NCBI GenBank assembly: GCA_021774795.1
Contig: JAJFIR010000036.1
Span: 185,693 to 249,692 of the forward strand
From: Emcibacteraceae bacterium
Lineage (GTDB): Bacteria; Pseudomonadota; Alphaproteobacteria; Sphingomonadales; Emcibacteraceae
Direction: 5' to 3'
DNA length: 64,000 nucleotides
Part shown: in pieces, positions 37,716 to 47,640 of the stretch
Layout of the letters: every line of letters starts with the position of its first letter
Position numbering within the stretch: position 1 is the stretch's first letter
The notes under the pieces: model-generated
What the model saw: the letters and a program-made list of their open reading frames with translations, nothing else
Told to the model about the DNA's origin: nothing
Databases searched by the model: none
Position numbers and translations under genes: made by a program

Positions 37716-39866
37716 ATGAAGCAACTTTATAGTATTATAATCTGGTTGATATTTGCGTTAGCTGCATGTGACACGAATTCAATTAACGAGAAACATACGA
37801 AAATGACAAAGAATGAAACCGCACCGATTGCAAAAAAAATGCCATATGAAATGGAAATTCACGGACACAAACGTGTGGATGATTATTACTGGATGCGCGA
37901 TGATGATCGGAAAGACAAAAAAATATTAACTCACTTAGAAGCAGAGAACGCCTATCTAAAAAGTGTGATGAACCATACAGAAGATTTTCAGGAAAAATTA
38001 TTTGAGGAAATCGTAGGGAGGATCAAAAAAGATGACACAAGTGTCCCACTTCTGCGGCGCGGGTATATGTATCAATCACGATATGACGGGCAAAATGAAT
38101 ATCCGGTTCATGTAAGGTGGAAGCAGGGTACAGATACCGATGAAATTCTTTTCGACGTTAACAAAATGGCAGAAGGCCATAGTTATTTTAATCTTAGTGG
38201 CTATTCGGTAAGCCCTAACAACAACATCGCGGCTTTTGGAACCGATACGGTGAGCCGTCGAATTTATACGGTTCAATTTAAAAACTTGAATACTGGTGAT
38301 TTATATGAAGACACCCTGGAGGGTACGTCCGGCAATGTGATTTGGGCCAACGATAATGAACATGTGTTTTACATAAAAAAAGATCCGCAAACTTTGTTAG
38401 GAAGGGAAGTTTATCGTCACAAGCTTGGCACCCTTCAAAATGATGATGTTAGGGTTTTTGAAGAAAAGGACGACAGCTTTTATATGTCGCTTGGTAAATC
38501 TCGTGATGGCTCGGTTTTATATATTCATCATGATAGTACGTCCATAGCGGGCGTTTCCGTGCTTGATGCATCAAATCCACTTGGGGAGTTTAAGCTATTT
38601 TTACCGCTTGAGGATGATCATGAATATTCTGTTGAAAAGTTGGGAGAATATTACTATATCTATACCAATTGGCAGGCCAAAAATTTTCGAATTATGAAAG
38701 TTCATGAGGCCAGCACCGCCGACAAAAATGCGTGGGTGGATTTAGTGGCCCACCGTGATCAGGTTTTCATTTCTGATTTTCGGGTGTTTGAAAACACTTT
38801 GGTTGTAAAAGAAAAAGAAAATGGTGAGAACCGTATTGTTGTTTCTCATCTGACAGGTAGTGACAGTAGGCAACTGAAATTTGATGATCCGGTATTTGAC
38901 GTTAGCATTTCATCTAACCCGGAAGTTAACGCGCCGAATGTAAGGATAAATTATAGTTCCTTAGCCACGCCGCAGACGGCTTATGATTTTGATCTTATTA
39001 CGGGCGAGAGAAAGCTCTTAAAGCAGGATGAAATTCTGGGCGATTTTAATTCGGGCAATTATCAAAGTGAGCGCATATTTATAAAGGCGCGCGACGGTGC
39101 ACAGGTACCGGTATCAATTGTTTATAGGAAAGATAAGTTCGGTCATGATGGCACCAATCCGATATTTCAATATGCGTATGGTTCTTATGGTATCACCATT
39201 GAGCCAAGCTTCAACTCATCGCGTATTAGTCTTTTGGACCGGGGTATTGTTTATGCAATAGCGCATGTGCGCGGTGGCCAAATGCGGGGCAGGCCATGGT
39301 ATGAGGATGGTAAATTATTTAATAAAATGAATAGTTTTACCGATTTTGTCGATGTGACGAAAGCACTCACTGCTCAGAATTATGGGGACGGCGCAAAAGT
39401 TTATGCCATGGGCGGTAGTGCGGGGGGGCTTTTGATGGGTGGTGTACTCAATATGGCACCTGAATTATATCTCGGGGTTGGCGCACATGTTCCTTTTGTT
39501 GATGTAATGACGACGATGCTTGATACTTCGATACCCCTTACGACTAATGAATATGATGAGTGGGGCAATCCCAATGAAAAAGAATATTATGATTATATGC
39601 TTTCCTATTCGCCGTATGATCATATTGAAAAAAGAGATTATCCAAATATTCTCGTCACAACCGGTCTTCACGATTCGCAGGTACAATATTTTGAACCGAT
39701 GAAATGGGTAGCTAAACTAAGGGATTATAAAACGGATGATAATATCCTTATATTTGAAACCGACATGGATGCGGGACACGGTGGTGCGTCAGGTCGCTTT
39801 AAGCGTTTCAAACAAATAGCACTTGAATATGCATTCTTTTTTGATTTGCTTGGCATAAAGGAATAA
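37716..39866 (+). CDS. Exported oligopeptidase B-like prolyl oligopeptidase family protein
   Basis: 716 residues. The N-terminus ends in LIFALAACD, a lipoprotein signal with lipobox LAAC (Cys about 18), so an envelope location is predicted. PYEMEIHGHKRVDDYYWMRD starts the beta-propeller part as in oligopeptidase B. The alpha/beta-hydrolase domain carries Ser in YAMGGSAGGLLMGG (about 568), Asp in TTGLHDSQVQYFEP (about 651) and His in DAGHGGASGRF (about 687). It is predicted to cut short peptides after basic residues. Classical PtrB is cytoplasmic, so the lipobox is notable. Confidence 0.88.
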   Translation: MKQLYSIIIWLIFALAACDTNSINEKHTKMTKNETAPIAKKMPYEMEIHGHKRVDDYYWMRDDDRKDKKILTHLEAENAYLKSVMNHTEDFQEKLFEEIVGRIKKDDTSVPLLRRGYMYQSRYDGQNEYPVHVRWKQGTDTDEILFDVNKMAEGHSYFNLSGYSVSPNNNIAAFGTDTVSRRIYTVQFKNLNTGDLYEDTLEGTSGNVIWANDNEHVFYIKKDPQTLLGREVYRHKLGTLQNDDVRVFEEKDDSFYMSLGKSRDGSVLYIHHDSTSIAGVSVLDASNPLGEFKLFLPLEDDHEYSVEKLGEYYYIYTNWQAKNFRIMKVHEASTADKNAWVDLVAHRDQVFISDFRVFENTLVVKEKENGENRIVVSHLTGSDSRQLKFDDPVFDVSISSNPEVNAPNVRINYSSLATPQTAYDFDLITGERKLLKQDEILGDFNSGNYQSERIFIKARDGAQVPVSIVYRKDKFGHDGTNPIFQYAYGSYGITIEPSFNSSRISLLDRGIVYAIAHVRGGQMRGRPWYEDGKLFNKMNSFTDFVDVTKALTAQNYGDGAKVYAMGGSAGGLLMGGVLNMAPELYLGVGAHVPFVDVMTTMLDTSIPLTTNEYDEWGNPNEKEYYDYMLSYSPYDHIEKRDYPNILVTTGLHDSQVQYFEPMKWVAKLRDYKTDDNILIFETDMDAGHGGASGRFKRFKQIALEYAFFFDLLGIKE

Positions 39867-39986
39867 CGGAATAAAAGATTTACTGATTTTGACATTCAAG
39901 GTGGTGCTGTTATTGTCATAATGAGTTTCGAACACATAAAAAAATTACCTTAAAAATTACTTTTAAAAAGTTAATGGGAGAAAATA

Positions 39987-41399
39987 ATGAAGAAAATTGC
40001 TGCAATAGCATTTGCCGGGATGATGGGACTTTCGCCCCATGTAGTGTTTGGGCAGGACAATGCATTAACCGACGAAATGGTCGCTCATGCGAATATGCTG
40101 GGTAAAAATGCATATGCGTCGAGTTTAACGGAGGAAATTATCACTTCGCTTACCACAGAAGTGGGCCACCGTTTGGCTGGTACTGCAAATGATAAAAAAG
40201 GTCGCGAATGGGCTATGGCCAAAATGACGGTCATGGGCTTTGACCGCGTTTGGGAAGAACCGGTAACAATTCCGCTGTGGCACCGTGGTTCAGCGAGCCT
40301 ACGCATGACAGAGCCGTTTCAGCATAGCATGGCTCTTGCTGCGCTCGGTAACAGCGTTGGTACACCAGAAGGGGGCCTTACGGCAGAAGTCGTGCAATTT
40401 AATGAATATAAAGACTTGGTTGCGGCCGCACCAAACAGCCTTGAAGGTAAAATTGCCTATGTGTCGTTCCGGATGGAAGATAGCGGCGTTCGTGGTGCCA
40501 AGGGATATGGATATGCGGGGCAGGCGCGTCGCAACGGGTCTGTTGCCGCTGCAAAAGCAGGTGCTTCAGCCATTATCATCCGCTCTATTGGTACAGACGA
40601 CAACAGGACGCCGCACACCGGCAGTATGAATTATGCGGACGGCGTTACGAAGATTCCGGCGGCGGCCATCTCTAACCCTGATGCGGATCTTCTTGATAAC
40701 GCCCTGAAATATGGAGAGCCTGTAACGCTACATCTTGAAATGTCATCACATTCTCATGACGATGTAGTCACATATAATGTGCTGGGTGAAATTACCGGAA
40801 CGGACGAACCTGAAAAAGCAGTAATGATTGGAGCGCATCTGGACAGTTGGGATCTGGCAACTGGTGCGTTAGACGACGGTACCGGGGTATCAATTGTTAT
40901 GTCTGCGGGCAAGCATATTATTGATGGTGGTAAAAAACCCAAACGCTCAATTCATGTAATGCTCTTTGCAGCGGAAGAAGAGGGGCTTTATGGTGCCCAT
41001 GAATATGTTCGCGCCCATAAAGAAGATCACAATGATTTCGACAATACAATCTTGGGTGCCGAATGGGATAGTGGAACAGGACGCATTATTAATATTGAGC
41101 CGGGCGTTGGTCCCGCGTCCTTAAATGTCGTTCGTGAAATTGGTGCAGTATTGGCACCGTACGGTGTTGCAACGCTCTCGACAAATGGTGCAAAGGGCCA
41201 GTCTGATATGTCGGCACTTGGAAATGCGGGTATGCCGGCAGTTAATTTGGGGATGGAGAAAACAAATTATTTTGATTTTCATCATACGCCAAATGACACC
41301 CTGGATAAAGTCAGTATGGAAGCTATTACGCATAATGCGGCGATATATGCCATGTTTGCTTATCTGGCGGCCACAGTGGACACAGATTATAAGAAATAA
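39987..41399 (+). CDS. Exported M28 family metallopeptidase
   Basis: 470 residues with a signal peptide (MKKIAAIAFAGMMGLSPHVVFGQ, cleaved near 23). A PA-domain insert lies around residues 120-250. Two-zinc M28 ligands fit GAHLDSWDLATGALDDGTG (His about 283, Asp about 295), the EEEGLYGAHEY glutamates (about 329), EWDSGTG (about 359) and FDFHHTPNDTLD (His about 431). It is probably an aminopeptidase or carboxypeptidase Q-like enzyme in the periplasm. AATGGGAGA precedes the ATG. It lies next to the oligopeptidase gene, 120 bases apart. Confidence 0.9.
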   Translation: MKKIAAIAFAGMMGLSPHVVFGQDNALTDEMVAHANMLGKNAYASSLTEEIITSLTTEVGHRLAGTANDKKGREWAMAKMTVMGFDRVWEEPVTIPLWHRGSASLRMTEPFQHSMALAALGNSVGTPEGGLTAEVVQFNEYKDLVAAAPNSLEGKIAYVSFRMEDSGVRGAKGYGYAGQARRNGSVAAAKAGASAIIIRSIGTDDNRTPHTGSMNYADGVTKIPAAAISNPDADLLDNALKYGEPVTLHLEMSSHSHDDVVTYNVLGEITGTDEPEKAVMIGAHLDSWDLATGALDDGTGVSIVMSAGKHIIDGGKKPKRSIHVMLFAAEEEGLYGAHEYVRAHKEDHNDFDNTILGAEWDSGTGRIINIEPGVGPASLNVVREIGAVLAPYGVATLSTNGAKGQSDMSALGNAGMPAVNLGMEKTNYFDFHHTPNDTLDKVSMEAITHNAAIYAMFAYLAATVDTDYKK

Positions 41400-41402
41400 A
41401 AA

Positions 41403-42065
41403 CTAATATCCGGGCCTTTTGCCAAAGATTGCGGTGCCAACTCGAACGTGGGTGGCACCGTTTTCTATAGCAAGCTCAAAATCGCCGCTCATACCCATTG
41501 ATATATTGCTAAGCTTATTGCGTTCCCCGATGTCTCTTGACATCGTAAAGTGTGGCACCGGATTTTCCCCTACTGGTGGGATGCACATAACGCCAACGAC
41601 ATCCAATTTTAACTCGTCACGACAAAGGCGTATAAAATCATCTGCCTCCGACGGTGCAATTCCTGCCTTTTGACTTTCAAGTCCAGTGTTCACCTGCACG
41701 TAAATTTCGCAAAATTTTCCTTCTTCTTCAAGTATTCGGGCGATGGTGCGCGCCAGTTTTGGTCGGTCGACCGTCTCAATCGTATCGAACAGGCCAACGA
41801 CCTGCCTCACCTTATTTGTTTGAAGTGGACCAATAAGGTGTAATTTTACGTCCGGGTATTTTTCCTTTAACGGGGGCCATTTCTGGACGGCCTCCTGAAC
41901 GCGATTTTCGCCAAAAATACGGTGCCCTTCCTTGAGCACTGGGAGGATAGTTTCTTCCACATGAATTTTGGATACGGCGACCAAGGTAATATCTTTTTCG
42001 CTGCGGTTACTTTTTTGCGCTGCGGTTGAAATTTTATCCTTTATGATCATGAGATTGCTGGTCAT
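41403..42065 (-). CDS. yggS: PLP homeostasis protein YggS/PROSC family
   Basis: 220 residues, single-domain alanine-racemase-like barrel. The PLP lysine lies in TLVAVSKIHVEE (about residue 33). FGENRVQEAVQKW, LHLIGPLQTNKV and SMGMSGDFELAIENGATHVRVG shortened to GMSGDFELAIENGATHVRVG are diagnostic. It buffers pyridoxal phosphate and is not a racemase. It is convergent with the M28 gene, whose stop is 3 bases away, and divergent from the ThiE-like gene. Confidence 0.95.
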   Translation of the reverse strand: MTSNLMIIKDKISTAAQKSNRSEKDITLVAVSKIHVEETILPVLKEGHRIFGENRVQEAVQKWPPLKEKYPDVKLHLIGPLQTNKVRQVVGLFDTIETVDRPKLARTIARILEEEGKFCEIYVQVNTGLESQKAGIAPSEADDFIRLCRDELKLDVVGVMCIPPVGENPVPHFTMSRDIGERNKLSNISMGMSGDFELAIENGATHVRVGTAIFGKRPGY

Positions 42066-42093
42066 TCAAACTACCTTATACTAAAGTCATTAT

Positions 42094-42711
42094 ATGGAAA
42101 GAAACCTAACAGAGATTGCAGAAGACCTCAATCGCCAAAGTGGATATGTACATTTACCGAGTTTGATTTTTATCACTGACAACGAAACGCAACCATATCC
42201 CGAAAGTGTTATAGAAAAAATGCCAAGCGGCTCAATGGTGATACTTCGTGATTATGATTTAGAAAGCCGGCGGGAACTAGGTCAGGCCCTAAAATATATA
42301 TGTGAAAAAAGAGGCATAAAGTTTGTGGTGGCAGGGGATTTAACGTTATCTTTGATGGTTAAGGCGGACGGTATTCATATACCTGAGCATGCTCTGCATA
42401 AGGTATCTTCTATAAGAGAGGAATATCCAGATTATTTTATTACAGCCTCGGTTCACAATGAAGCCGCCATAAAACATGCGCTGGAGGGTGATGTTGACGC
42501 CTTGCTTCTTTCCCCTATATTTCCAACAAAAAGTCATCCTGAAACCTTCAAAGACATTAACTTGACTATTGGTTTAAACGCGCTGAAGATAATATGCAGT
42601 AAATATGAAGTGCCAATATACGCACTGGGCGGCATCACAATTGAAACGGCACCGGACCTTAGTAATTCAGGCGTAACAGGAATTGCGGCTATAAGAGGAT
42701 TAGAAACTTAG
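42094..42711 (+). CDS. Thiamine phosphate synthase (ThiE/TenI)-like protein
   Basis: 205-residue TIM barrel. The order LIFITDNE, MVILRDYD, KADGIHIPEHAL, FITASVHNEAAIKHALEGDVDALLLSPIFPT (shortened: ASVHNEAAIKHAL, LLSPIFPT) and IYALGGITIETAPDLSNSGVTGIAAI shortened to YALGGIT and GVTGIAAIRG follows ThiE. The usual R-E/Q-K of the first loop is RDYD, and the T-x-T-K after FPT reads KSHPE, so pyrophosphate binding may differ. It could be a diverged ThiE or a TenI-type protein. No other thi gene is nearby. Its end overlaps the convergent barrel gene by 12 bases. Confidence 0.75.
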   Translation: MERNLTEIAEDLNRQSGYVHLPSLIFITDNETQPYPESVIEKMPSGSMVILRDYDLESRRELGQALKYICEKRGIKFVVAGDLTLSLMVKADGIHIPEHALHKVSSIREEYPDYFITASVHNEAAIKHALEGDVDALLLSPIFPTKSHPETFKDINLTIGLNALKIICSKYEVPIYALGGITIETAPDLSNSGVTGIAAIRGLET

Positions 42712-43617
42712 ATTTGTGCCAAAGATAAAGGTTTTAACATCATCAAGGGGTACAATTTCAGTGCCATTACTGTATGAATAATAAGTAAAGCGACCCGTGA
42801 AATTGATGTTGGAAAATAATTTATACGTTGCTCCAAGTTCAAAGGCAGAAACATTATCATAAATATTATATTCCGGCGACAGCAGCAATGAATTATTTCG
42901 CCTATATTCACCAACACGCAAGTTTGCGGACCAGCTTTCACTATTATACCCCAAGCCGAAATCGAACCCGCTTAAATCCGAAGCAAATAGATAATCATTA
43001 CGACTGTATGATGCACCAACTTGGAAGCCAGAGTAATTAACGCCAAATGTCAAGTTATAGGACTGTTGTGCAGTAAGATTGCTATCTAAGAAATTCGTAT
43101 AATTTCCAAGGGACGTTTGCATAAAACTGGATCCTACCAGTATTCGAAGTGATTTGTTTTTGCTTATTCGCTTTGTGATATCATCTGACGAGGAAAGCGA
43201 TAAAACGAACTGCGACCCTCCAAGTGTAGTCGCCGCTCCACCATAAGACAAAGTTGATGACGGTAGATTAAACGATAACGAAGGATTGTAGCTATATTCT
43301 TGGCTGAGTTCCATTGACACAGTATCTTCGTTATCATTTTCCGATAATGATAAGACAGAGCGTTCTTCATCTTCAGGATTTTTTAACTGAATATATTGGT
43401 CGGGTTCTTCGCTATTTTTAGCATTTAGAAATTGGTTGAATTCATTTTGTAATATTTCTGTAACAATTAATTCATTTTCTTCGTTGGTTTGCGGTGCAGA
43501 ATATGCCGGATTTAAACGAATTTGACTTTGAGCATACGCGCCACCCATCGTAAAACAAGTTACAACAACACCAGCGGCTATAGCAGAAATATAAGTTTTT
43601 AATGCTCGCTTCTTCAC
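42700..43617 (-). CDS. Exported beta-barrel protein of unknown function
   Basis: 305 residues. Signal peptide (TYISAIAAGVVVTCFTMGGAYAQS, shortened: AAGVVVTCFTMGGAYAQ). An acidic, disordered-looking stretch of about 80 residues follows (NEENELIV, NSEEPDQY, NPEDEERS, ENDNED). Then come alternating strands such as YNLTFGVNYSGFQVGASYS, SWSANLRVGEYRR and TFIFGTNLSF, ending in Phe as outer-membrane barrels do. No family recognised. It is single-gene, convergent with the ThiE-like gene, and its last 12 bases overlap that gene's end. Confidence 0.7.
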   Translation of the reverse strand: MKKRALKTYISAIAAGVVVTCFTMGGAYAQSQIRLNPAYSAPQTNEENELIVTEILQNEFNQFLNAKNSEEPDQYIQLKNPEDEERSVLSLSENDNEDTVSMELSQEYSYNPSLSFNLPSSTLSYGGAATTLGGSQFVLSLSSSDDITKRISKNKSLRILVGSSFMQTSLGNYTNFLDSNLTAQQSYNLTFGVNYSGFQVGASYSRNDYLFASDLSGFDFGLGYNSESWSANLRVGEYRRNNSLLLSPEYNIYDNVSAFELGATYKLFSNINFTGRFTYYSYSNGTEIVPLDDVKTFIFGTNLSF

Positions 43618-43935
43618 TTTAAACCCCTATTAATAAAGAAAATTATCGTAACAGTATCAGTCGGTTAGGATAGACAACCGAAAGAATATATTAGCGATAT
43701 TAACATTTATCAAAAATCTTCCATACATATCTAATAATAAGTATATAGAAATAAATTATAAAATTCAATTACTTGATATGAATTTTTATAAAAAATAGAA
43801 TATTTGGCAGGACATTTTACATAAAATCTGATAAACAGCTTTATCGAAATTAAAGTGGTCGTTATCATGTGCTAAAATAGTTAAATTATAGGCCACCCTC
43901 GCCTATATATATTGCGTTAAAAGATTGGAATATAA
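43618..43935. other. AT-rich divergent intergenic region
   Basis: About 318 bases between the divergent barrel gene (-) and the DUF3576 gene (+). It is very AT-rich, with many TTTATAAA-like stretches that could hold promoters for both genes. I see no open frame, strong hairpin or repeat in it. Confidence 0.5.
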
Positions 43936-44406
43936 ATGTTAGTAAACCAGAAGATATCAGTCACCAATTTGTCGAAATTGTTGATGATATCTACAGTTCT
44001 GTTTTTGGCCGGATGTACTACACGTACCGATATCGGAGAGCCACGTACAAATATAGCAGCGGCTGAAGAAGTATACGAGATAGGTGTTAATGCTTATTTA
44101 TGGAGAGCTACACTAGATACCTTGGCATTTTTACCGATGACTTCAGCCGACCAGTCTGGTGGAGTCATAATCACGGATTGGAAAGTGAACCCAAATGATG
44201 CCAATGATCGTAGCAAAGTTGATGTTTTTATTGTTGGTAAAGAGCTGAGGGCTGATGCGTTAAAAGTATCTGTTCACCGTGAAACGCTACAAAACGGTAC
44301 CTGGGTTTCTACTGCGCCTCGTAACGGCGCAGCCGCACAGGTTATAAATGCCATTATTATTCAAGCGCGCCTTTTACGTAGAGACAATGCACCAACTTCA
44401 AACTAG
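43936..44406 (+). CDS. DUF3576 family lipoprotein
   Basis: 156 residues. The N-terminal signal MLISTVLFLAGCTT-like stretch (MISTVLFLAGC, Cys about 27) is a lipobox. The body, EVYEIGVNAYLWRATLDTLAFLPM shortened to GVNAYLWRATLDTLAFLPM, then GGVIITDWKVNP and NAIIIQARLLRRD, matches the alphaproteobacterial DUF3576 family as I recall it. It commonly sits beside leuS and lptE as here, suggesting an envelope role, perhaps in outer-membrane assembly; that is inference. Confidence 0.8.
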   Translation: MLVNQKISVTNLSKLLMISTVLFLAGCTTRTDIGEPRTNIAAAEEVYEIGVNAYLWRATLDTLAFLPMTSADQSGGVIITDWKVNPNDANDRSKVDVFIVGKELRADALKVSVHRETLQNGTWVSTAPRNGAAAQVINAIIIQARLLRRDNAPTSN

Positions 44407-44504
44407 ATATAGAGCGAAAGAACGGAATTAACTGTAAAAGCATCTAATATCAACGGGTTTGTTGATAATATCTACATATGTTTTATTCATCGGGATTACG
44501 AATT

Positions 44505-47072
44505 ATGACACGCTATAACGCCAGTGCCACAGAGGAAAAGTGGCAGGAAATTTGGGCAGAAAGAGACTCGTTTGCGGTCACAGAAGATTATTCAAAACCA
44601 AAATATTACGTGCTTGAAATGTTTCCTTACCCGTCTGGTCGTATTCATATGGGGCATGTTAGAAATTATACTCAAGGCGACGTCGTAGCCCGCTATAAAA
44701 GAGCAAAGGGATTTAATGTTCTTCATCCTATGGGATGGGACGCCTTTGGAATGCCAGCAGAAAATGCCGCGATGGAAAATAATGTTCATCCGGCAAAATG
44801 GACATATGAAAATATTGATCATATGAAAAACCAACTTAAGCGGATTGGGTTTTCGTTTGATTGGTCGCGTGAATTAGCCACATGTGATCCTCACTATTAT
44901 GGCAAAGAACAGGAAATGTTCATTGATTTTATGGAAGCAGGACTTGTTTACCGCAAGGAATCTTGGGTAAATTGGGATCCTGTCGACAACACGGTGCTTG
45001 CTAATGAGCAAGTGATAGACGGTAAAGGGTGGCGAAGCGGTGCGGCTGTAGTTCGAAAAAAACTAAGCCAATGGTTTTTGAAAATTACTGAAGTCGCAGA
45101 TGATCTAAACGCAGAACTGGAAGAGCTGAAAAGATGGCCTGAGAAAGTTCGCGTGATGCAAAAAAACTGGATTGGAAAATCCAAAGGGATGCATTTGTCA
45201 TTTGATGCTGACCAATCGGATGAAAAAATAAAAGTTTATACCACTCGCCCCGACACGATATTTGGTGCGTCATTCATAGCAATTGCTGCGGATCATCCAC
45301 TCGCAACTATATATGCACAAACAAATGATGAGCTCCAGGAATTTATTGAAGAATGTAGAACCTTAGGCACCAGTGAAGAAGCACTCGAGAAAGCCGAAAA
45401 AAAAGGGTTTAAATTAAACCTTGATATGAAGCATCCGTTCAAAGAAGACCTGTTGCTACCGGTTTATGTGGCAAATTTTGTGTTGATGGAATATGGCACC
45501 GGTGCGGTATTTGGCTGCCCTGCTCATGACCAGCGGGATTTGGATTTTGCAAGAAAATATGATCTTGATGTGCAAGCCGTGGTCATCCCAAGCGGCGAAG
45601 ACGCCGCAAAATTTGAAGTTGATAATATTGCCTATACAGACCCAGGTACAATCGGCAATTCCGAATTCTTAGACGGCTTAACCGTAGAAGCTGCCAAATC
45701 CAAGGTGATTTCACTGGGTGAAGAAGGTGGGTTTGGTGAAGCAACGACAAATTATCGTTTACGCGATTGGGGGGTGAGCCGGCAGCGTTATTGGGGAGCA
45801 CCGATACCGGTGGTATATTGTGACGACTGTGGTGTAGTGACAGTTTCGAAAGCAGACCTTCCGGTGATGTTGCCTGACGATATTACTTTCGATAAACCGG
45901 GTAATCCTCTGGATCATCATGAAACATGGAAACATGTTAAATGCCCCAGATGCGATAAACCCGCCGTTCGCGAAACAGATACATTTGATACATTCATTGA
46001 TAGCTCATGGTATTTTGCGCGGTTCTGCTCACCAAAATCTGACAAACCATTTGAAAAAAAAGCCGCCGATTATTGGCTTCCGGTTGATCAATATGTCGGT
46101 GGTGTGGAGCATGCGATACTGCATTTGCTTTATTCACGGTTTTTTACCCGTGCGATGAAAACAGTGGGGCTCTGTGATGTAAAAGAACCATTTGACGGGT
46201 TGTTTACTCAAGGGATGGTTTGCCATGAAACCTATCAGGATAAAAATGGAGATTGGATTTTACCGGAAGAATTACAAAAACAGAGTGGCGATAACTTTAT
46301 CATAAAAGAAACAGGCGAGAAAGTGGTAGTCGGTCGGTCCGTTAAGATGTCCAAATCCAAAAAGAATGTCGTAGACCCGACGGATATCATCGATACATAT
46401 GGCGCGGATACGGCACGCTGGTTTATGCTATCTGACAGCCCACCTGAGCGGGATCTTGAATGGACAGAGGAGGGTGTCCAAGGTGCATGGCGCTTTACGC
46501 AACGTTTATGGCGGATTGTTACGGAAAATATTAATATAGCAGCGGCGGACGATGATAAAGAACCGACAGACTTCACCGCTGGCGCAAAAGAATTAAGAAG
46601 AATGACCCACCAATCGATAACGTCTATTGGAAAAGATATCGAAGATTTTCATTTTAATAGCTCAGTGGCGCAAACCTACAAATTTGCAAACGCAATCGGT
46701 GCGTTTAAAGCGAACGACAATGATGGTGACCGTTTTGCAATGCGTGAGGCTCTTAAAACAATCATAATGATCACGTCGCCTATGATGCCGCACTTGTCGG
46801 AGGAAATGTGGACATTGATAGGTGGTGAAGGACTGGTTTCAGACGCACCTTGGCCCGAAGCACGGCCCGAATTAATGATACAATCAGATGTTACCGTTGT
46901 TATACAAGTTCAAGGCAAACTTAGAGATAAACTTTTAGTTTCGAAAGGTATTGCAAAAGAAGAATTAGAAACTTTGGCTCTGAAATCCGACAAAGTACAA
47001 AACGCAATTCAAGGCAAAGATATAAGAAAGATCATTGTTGTACCCGACAAAATAGTTAATATTGTCACTTAG
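44505..47072 (+). CDS. leuS: Leucyl-tRNA synthetase
   Basis: Class I aminoacyl-tRNA synthetase, about 855 residues from ATG 44505 ([17 protein letters not shown]), the common alphaproteobacterial start; an ATG 27 bases earlier is less likely. HIGH motif [16 protein letters not shown] (about residue 42), the CP1 editing domain with [34 protein letters not shown] shortened to [16 protein letters not shown], and KMSKS in [14 protein letters not shown] (about residue 615) are present. lptE and holA follow closely. Confidence 0.97.
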   Translation: MTRYNASATEEKWQEIWAERDSFAVTEDYSKPKYYVLEMFPYPSGRIHMGHVRNYTQGDVVARYKRAKGFNVLHPMGWDAFGMPAENAAMENNVHPAKWTYENIDHMKNQLKRIGFSFDWSRELATCDPHYYGKEQEMFIDFMEAGLVYRKESWVNWDPVDNTVLANEQVIDGKGWRSGAAVVRKKLSQWFLKITEVADDLNAELEELKRWPEKVRVMQKNWIGKSKGMHLSFDADQSDEKIKVYTTRPDTIFGASFIAIAADHPLATIYAQTNDELQEFIEECRTLGTSEEALEKAEKKGFKLNLDMKHPFKEDLLLPVYVANFVLMEYGTGAVFGCPAHDQRDLDFARKYDLDVQAVVIPSGEDAAKFEVDNIAYTDPGTIGNSEFLDGLTVEAAKSKVISLGEEGGFGEATTNYRLRDWGVSRQRYWGAPIPVVYCDDCGVVTVSKADLPVMLPDDITFDKPGNPLDHHETWKHVKCPRCDKPAVRETDTFDTFIDSSWYFARFCSPKSDKPFEKKAADYWLPVDQYVGGVEHAILHLLYSRFFTRAMKTVGLCDVKEPFDGLFTQGMVCHETYQDKNGDWILPEELQKQSGDNFIIKETGEKVVVGRSVKMSKSKKNVVDPTDIIDTYGADTARWFMLSDSPPERDLEWTEEGVQGAWRFTQRLWRIVTENINIAAADDDKEPTDFTAGAKELRRMTHQSITSIGKDIEDFHFNSSVAQTYKFANAIGAFKANDNDGDRFAMREALKTIIMITSPMMPHLSEEMWTLIGGEGLVSDAPWPEARPELMIQSDVTVVIQVQGKLRDKLLVSKGIAKEELETLALKSDKVQNAIQGKDIRKIIVVPDKIVNIVT

Positions 47073-47094
47073 GGATAAAAATTTAGGATACTTG

Positions 47095-47640
47095 ATGCAG
47101 GTTCGGTTCAAATTTACGCTCAAAATTATGGGGTTATTTCTTCCCATATTTCTTGCGGCATGCGGATTTAAGCCGATGTACGGACAAAACTCTGCCAGTG
47201 GTGCGGGGCTTGCACAAATAATGGCGAATATTCAGGTCGATCAAATTCGCGACTTAAGCGGTCGCCAGGAACGACTGTCGCAGCTTTTACAAAATAATAT
47301 AGAAGACCGGATTTCGCCGCTGTCTAAGGGCGGAGAGATCAACTATTTGTTAAAAGCCAATTATGAGGTCGAAGAACGTGGATATGGTATTCGCGAAAAC
47401 GAGTCCGTCACGCTGCAAAATCTGAAACTTACTGTCGCCTTTAGTTTAATAGACATCAAGAGTGATAATTCCATTATGAATGGCACGGCTCGTGCTTTGG
47501 TGACATATGACCTCGTGCAGTCGGACTTTTCAAATAAAGTGGCGCGTGAAACTTCATTATCCCGCCTTTCCGAAGAAGCGGCCAATCAAGTTGTAACACG
47601 TATCGGGACGTTTTTAAGTAATAACCAAAAGGTCCCGTGA
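47095..47640 (+). CDS. lptE: LPS-assembly lipoprotein LptE
   Basis: 181 residues from ATG 47095, with TTAGGA about 6 bases upstream. The earlier in-frame TTG overlaps leuS and is unlikely. Signal peptide with lipobox in LFLPIFLAACGFKPMYG (Cys about 21); the CGFxPxYG start is the LptE hallmark. It plugs LptD for LPS insertion into the outer membrane. Position between leuS and holA is conserved in proteobacteria. Its TGA overlaps the holA ATG by one base. Confidence 0.9.
   Translation: MQVRFKFTLKIMGLFLPIFLAACGFKPMYGQNSASGAGLAQIMANIQVDQIRDLSGRQERLSQLLQNNIEDRISPLSKGGEINYLLKANYEVEERGYGIRENESVTLQNLKLTVAFSLIDIKSDNSIMNGTARALVTYDLVQSDFSNKVARETSLSRLSEEAANQVVTRIGTFLSNNQKVP

Noticed and set aside
42066..42093. 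TPP riboswitch for the ThiE-like gene
   Set aside because: Only 28 bases separate it from the divergent yggS start, too short for a riboswitch.
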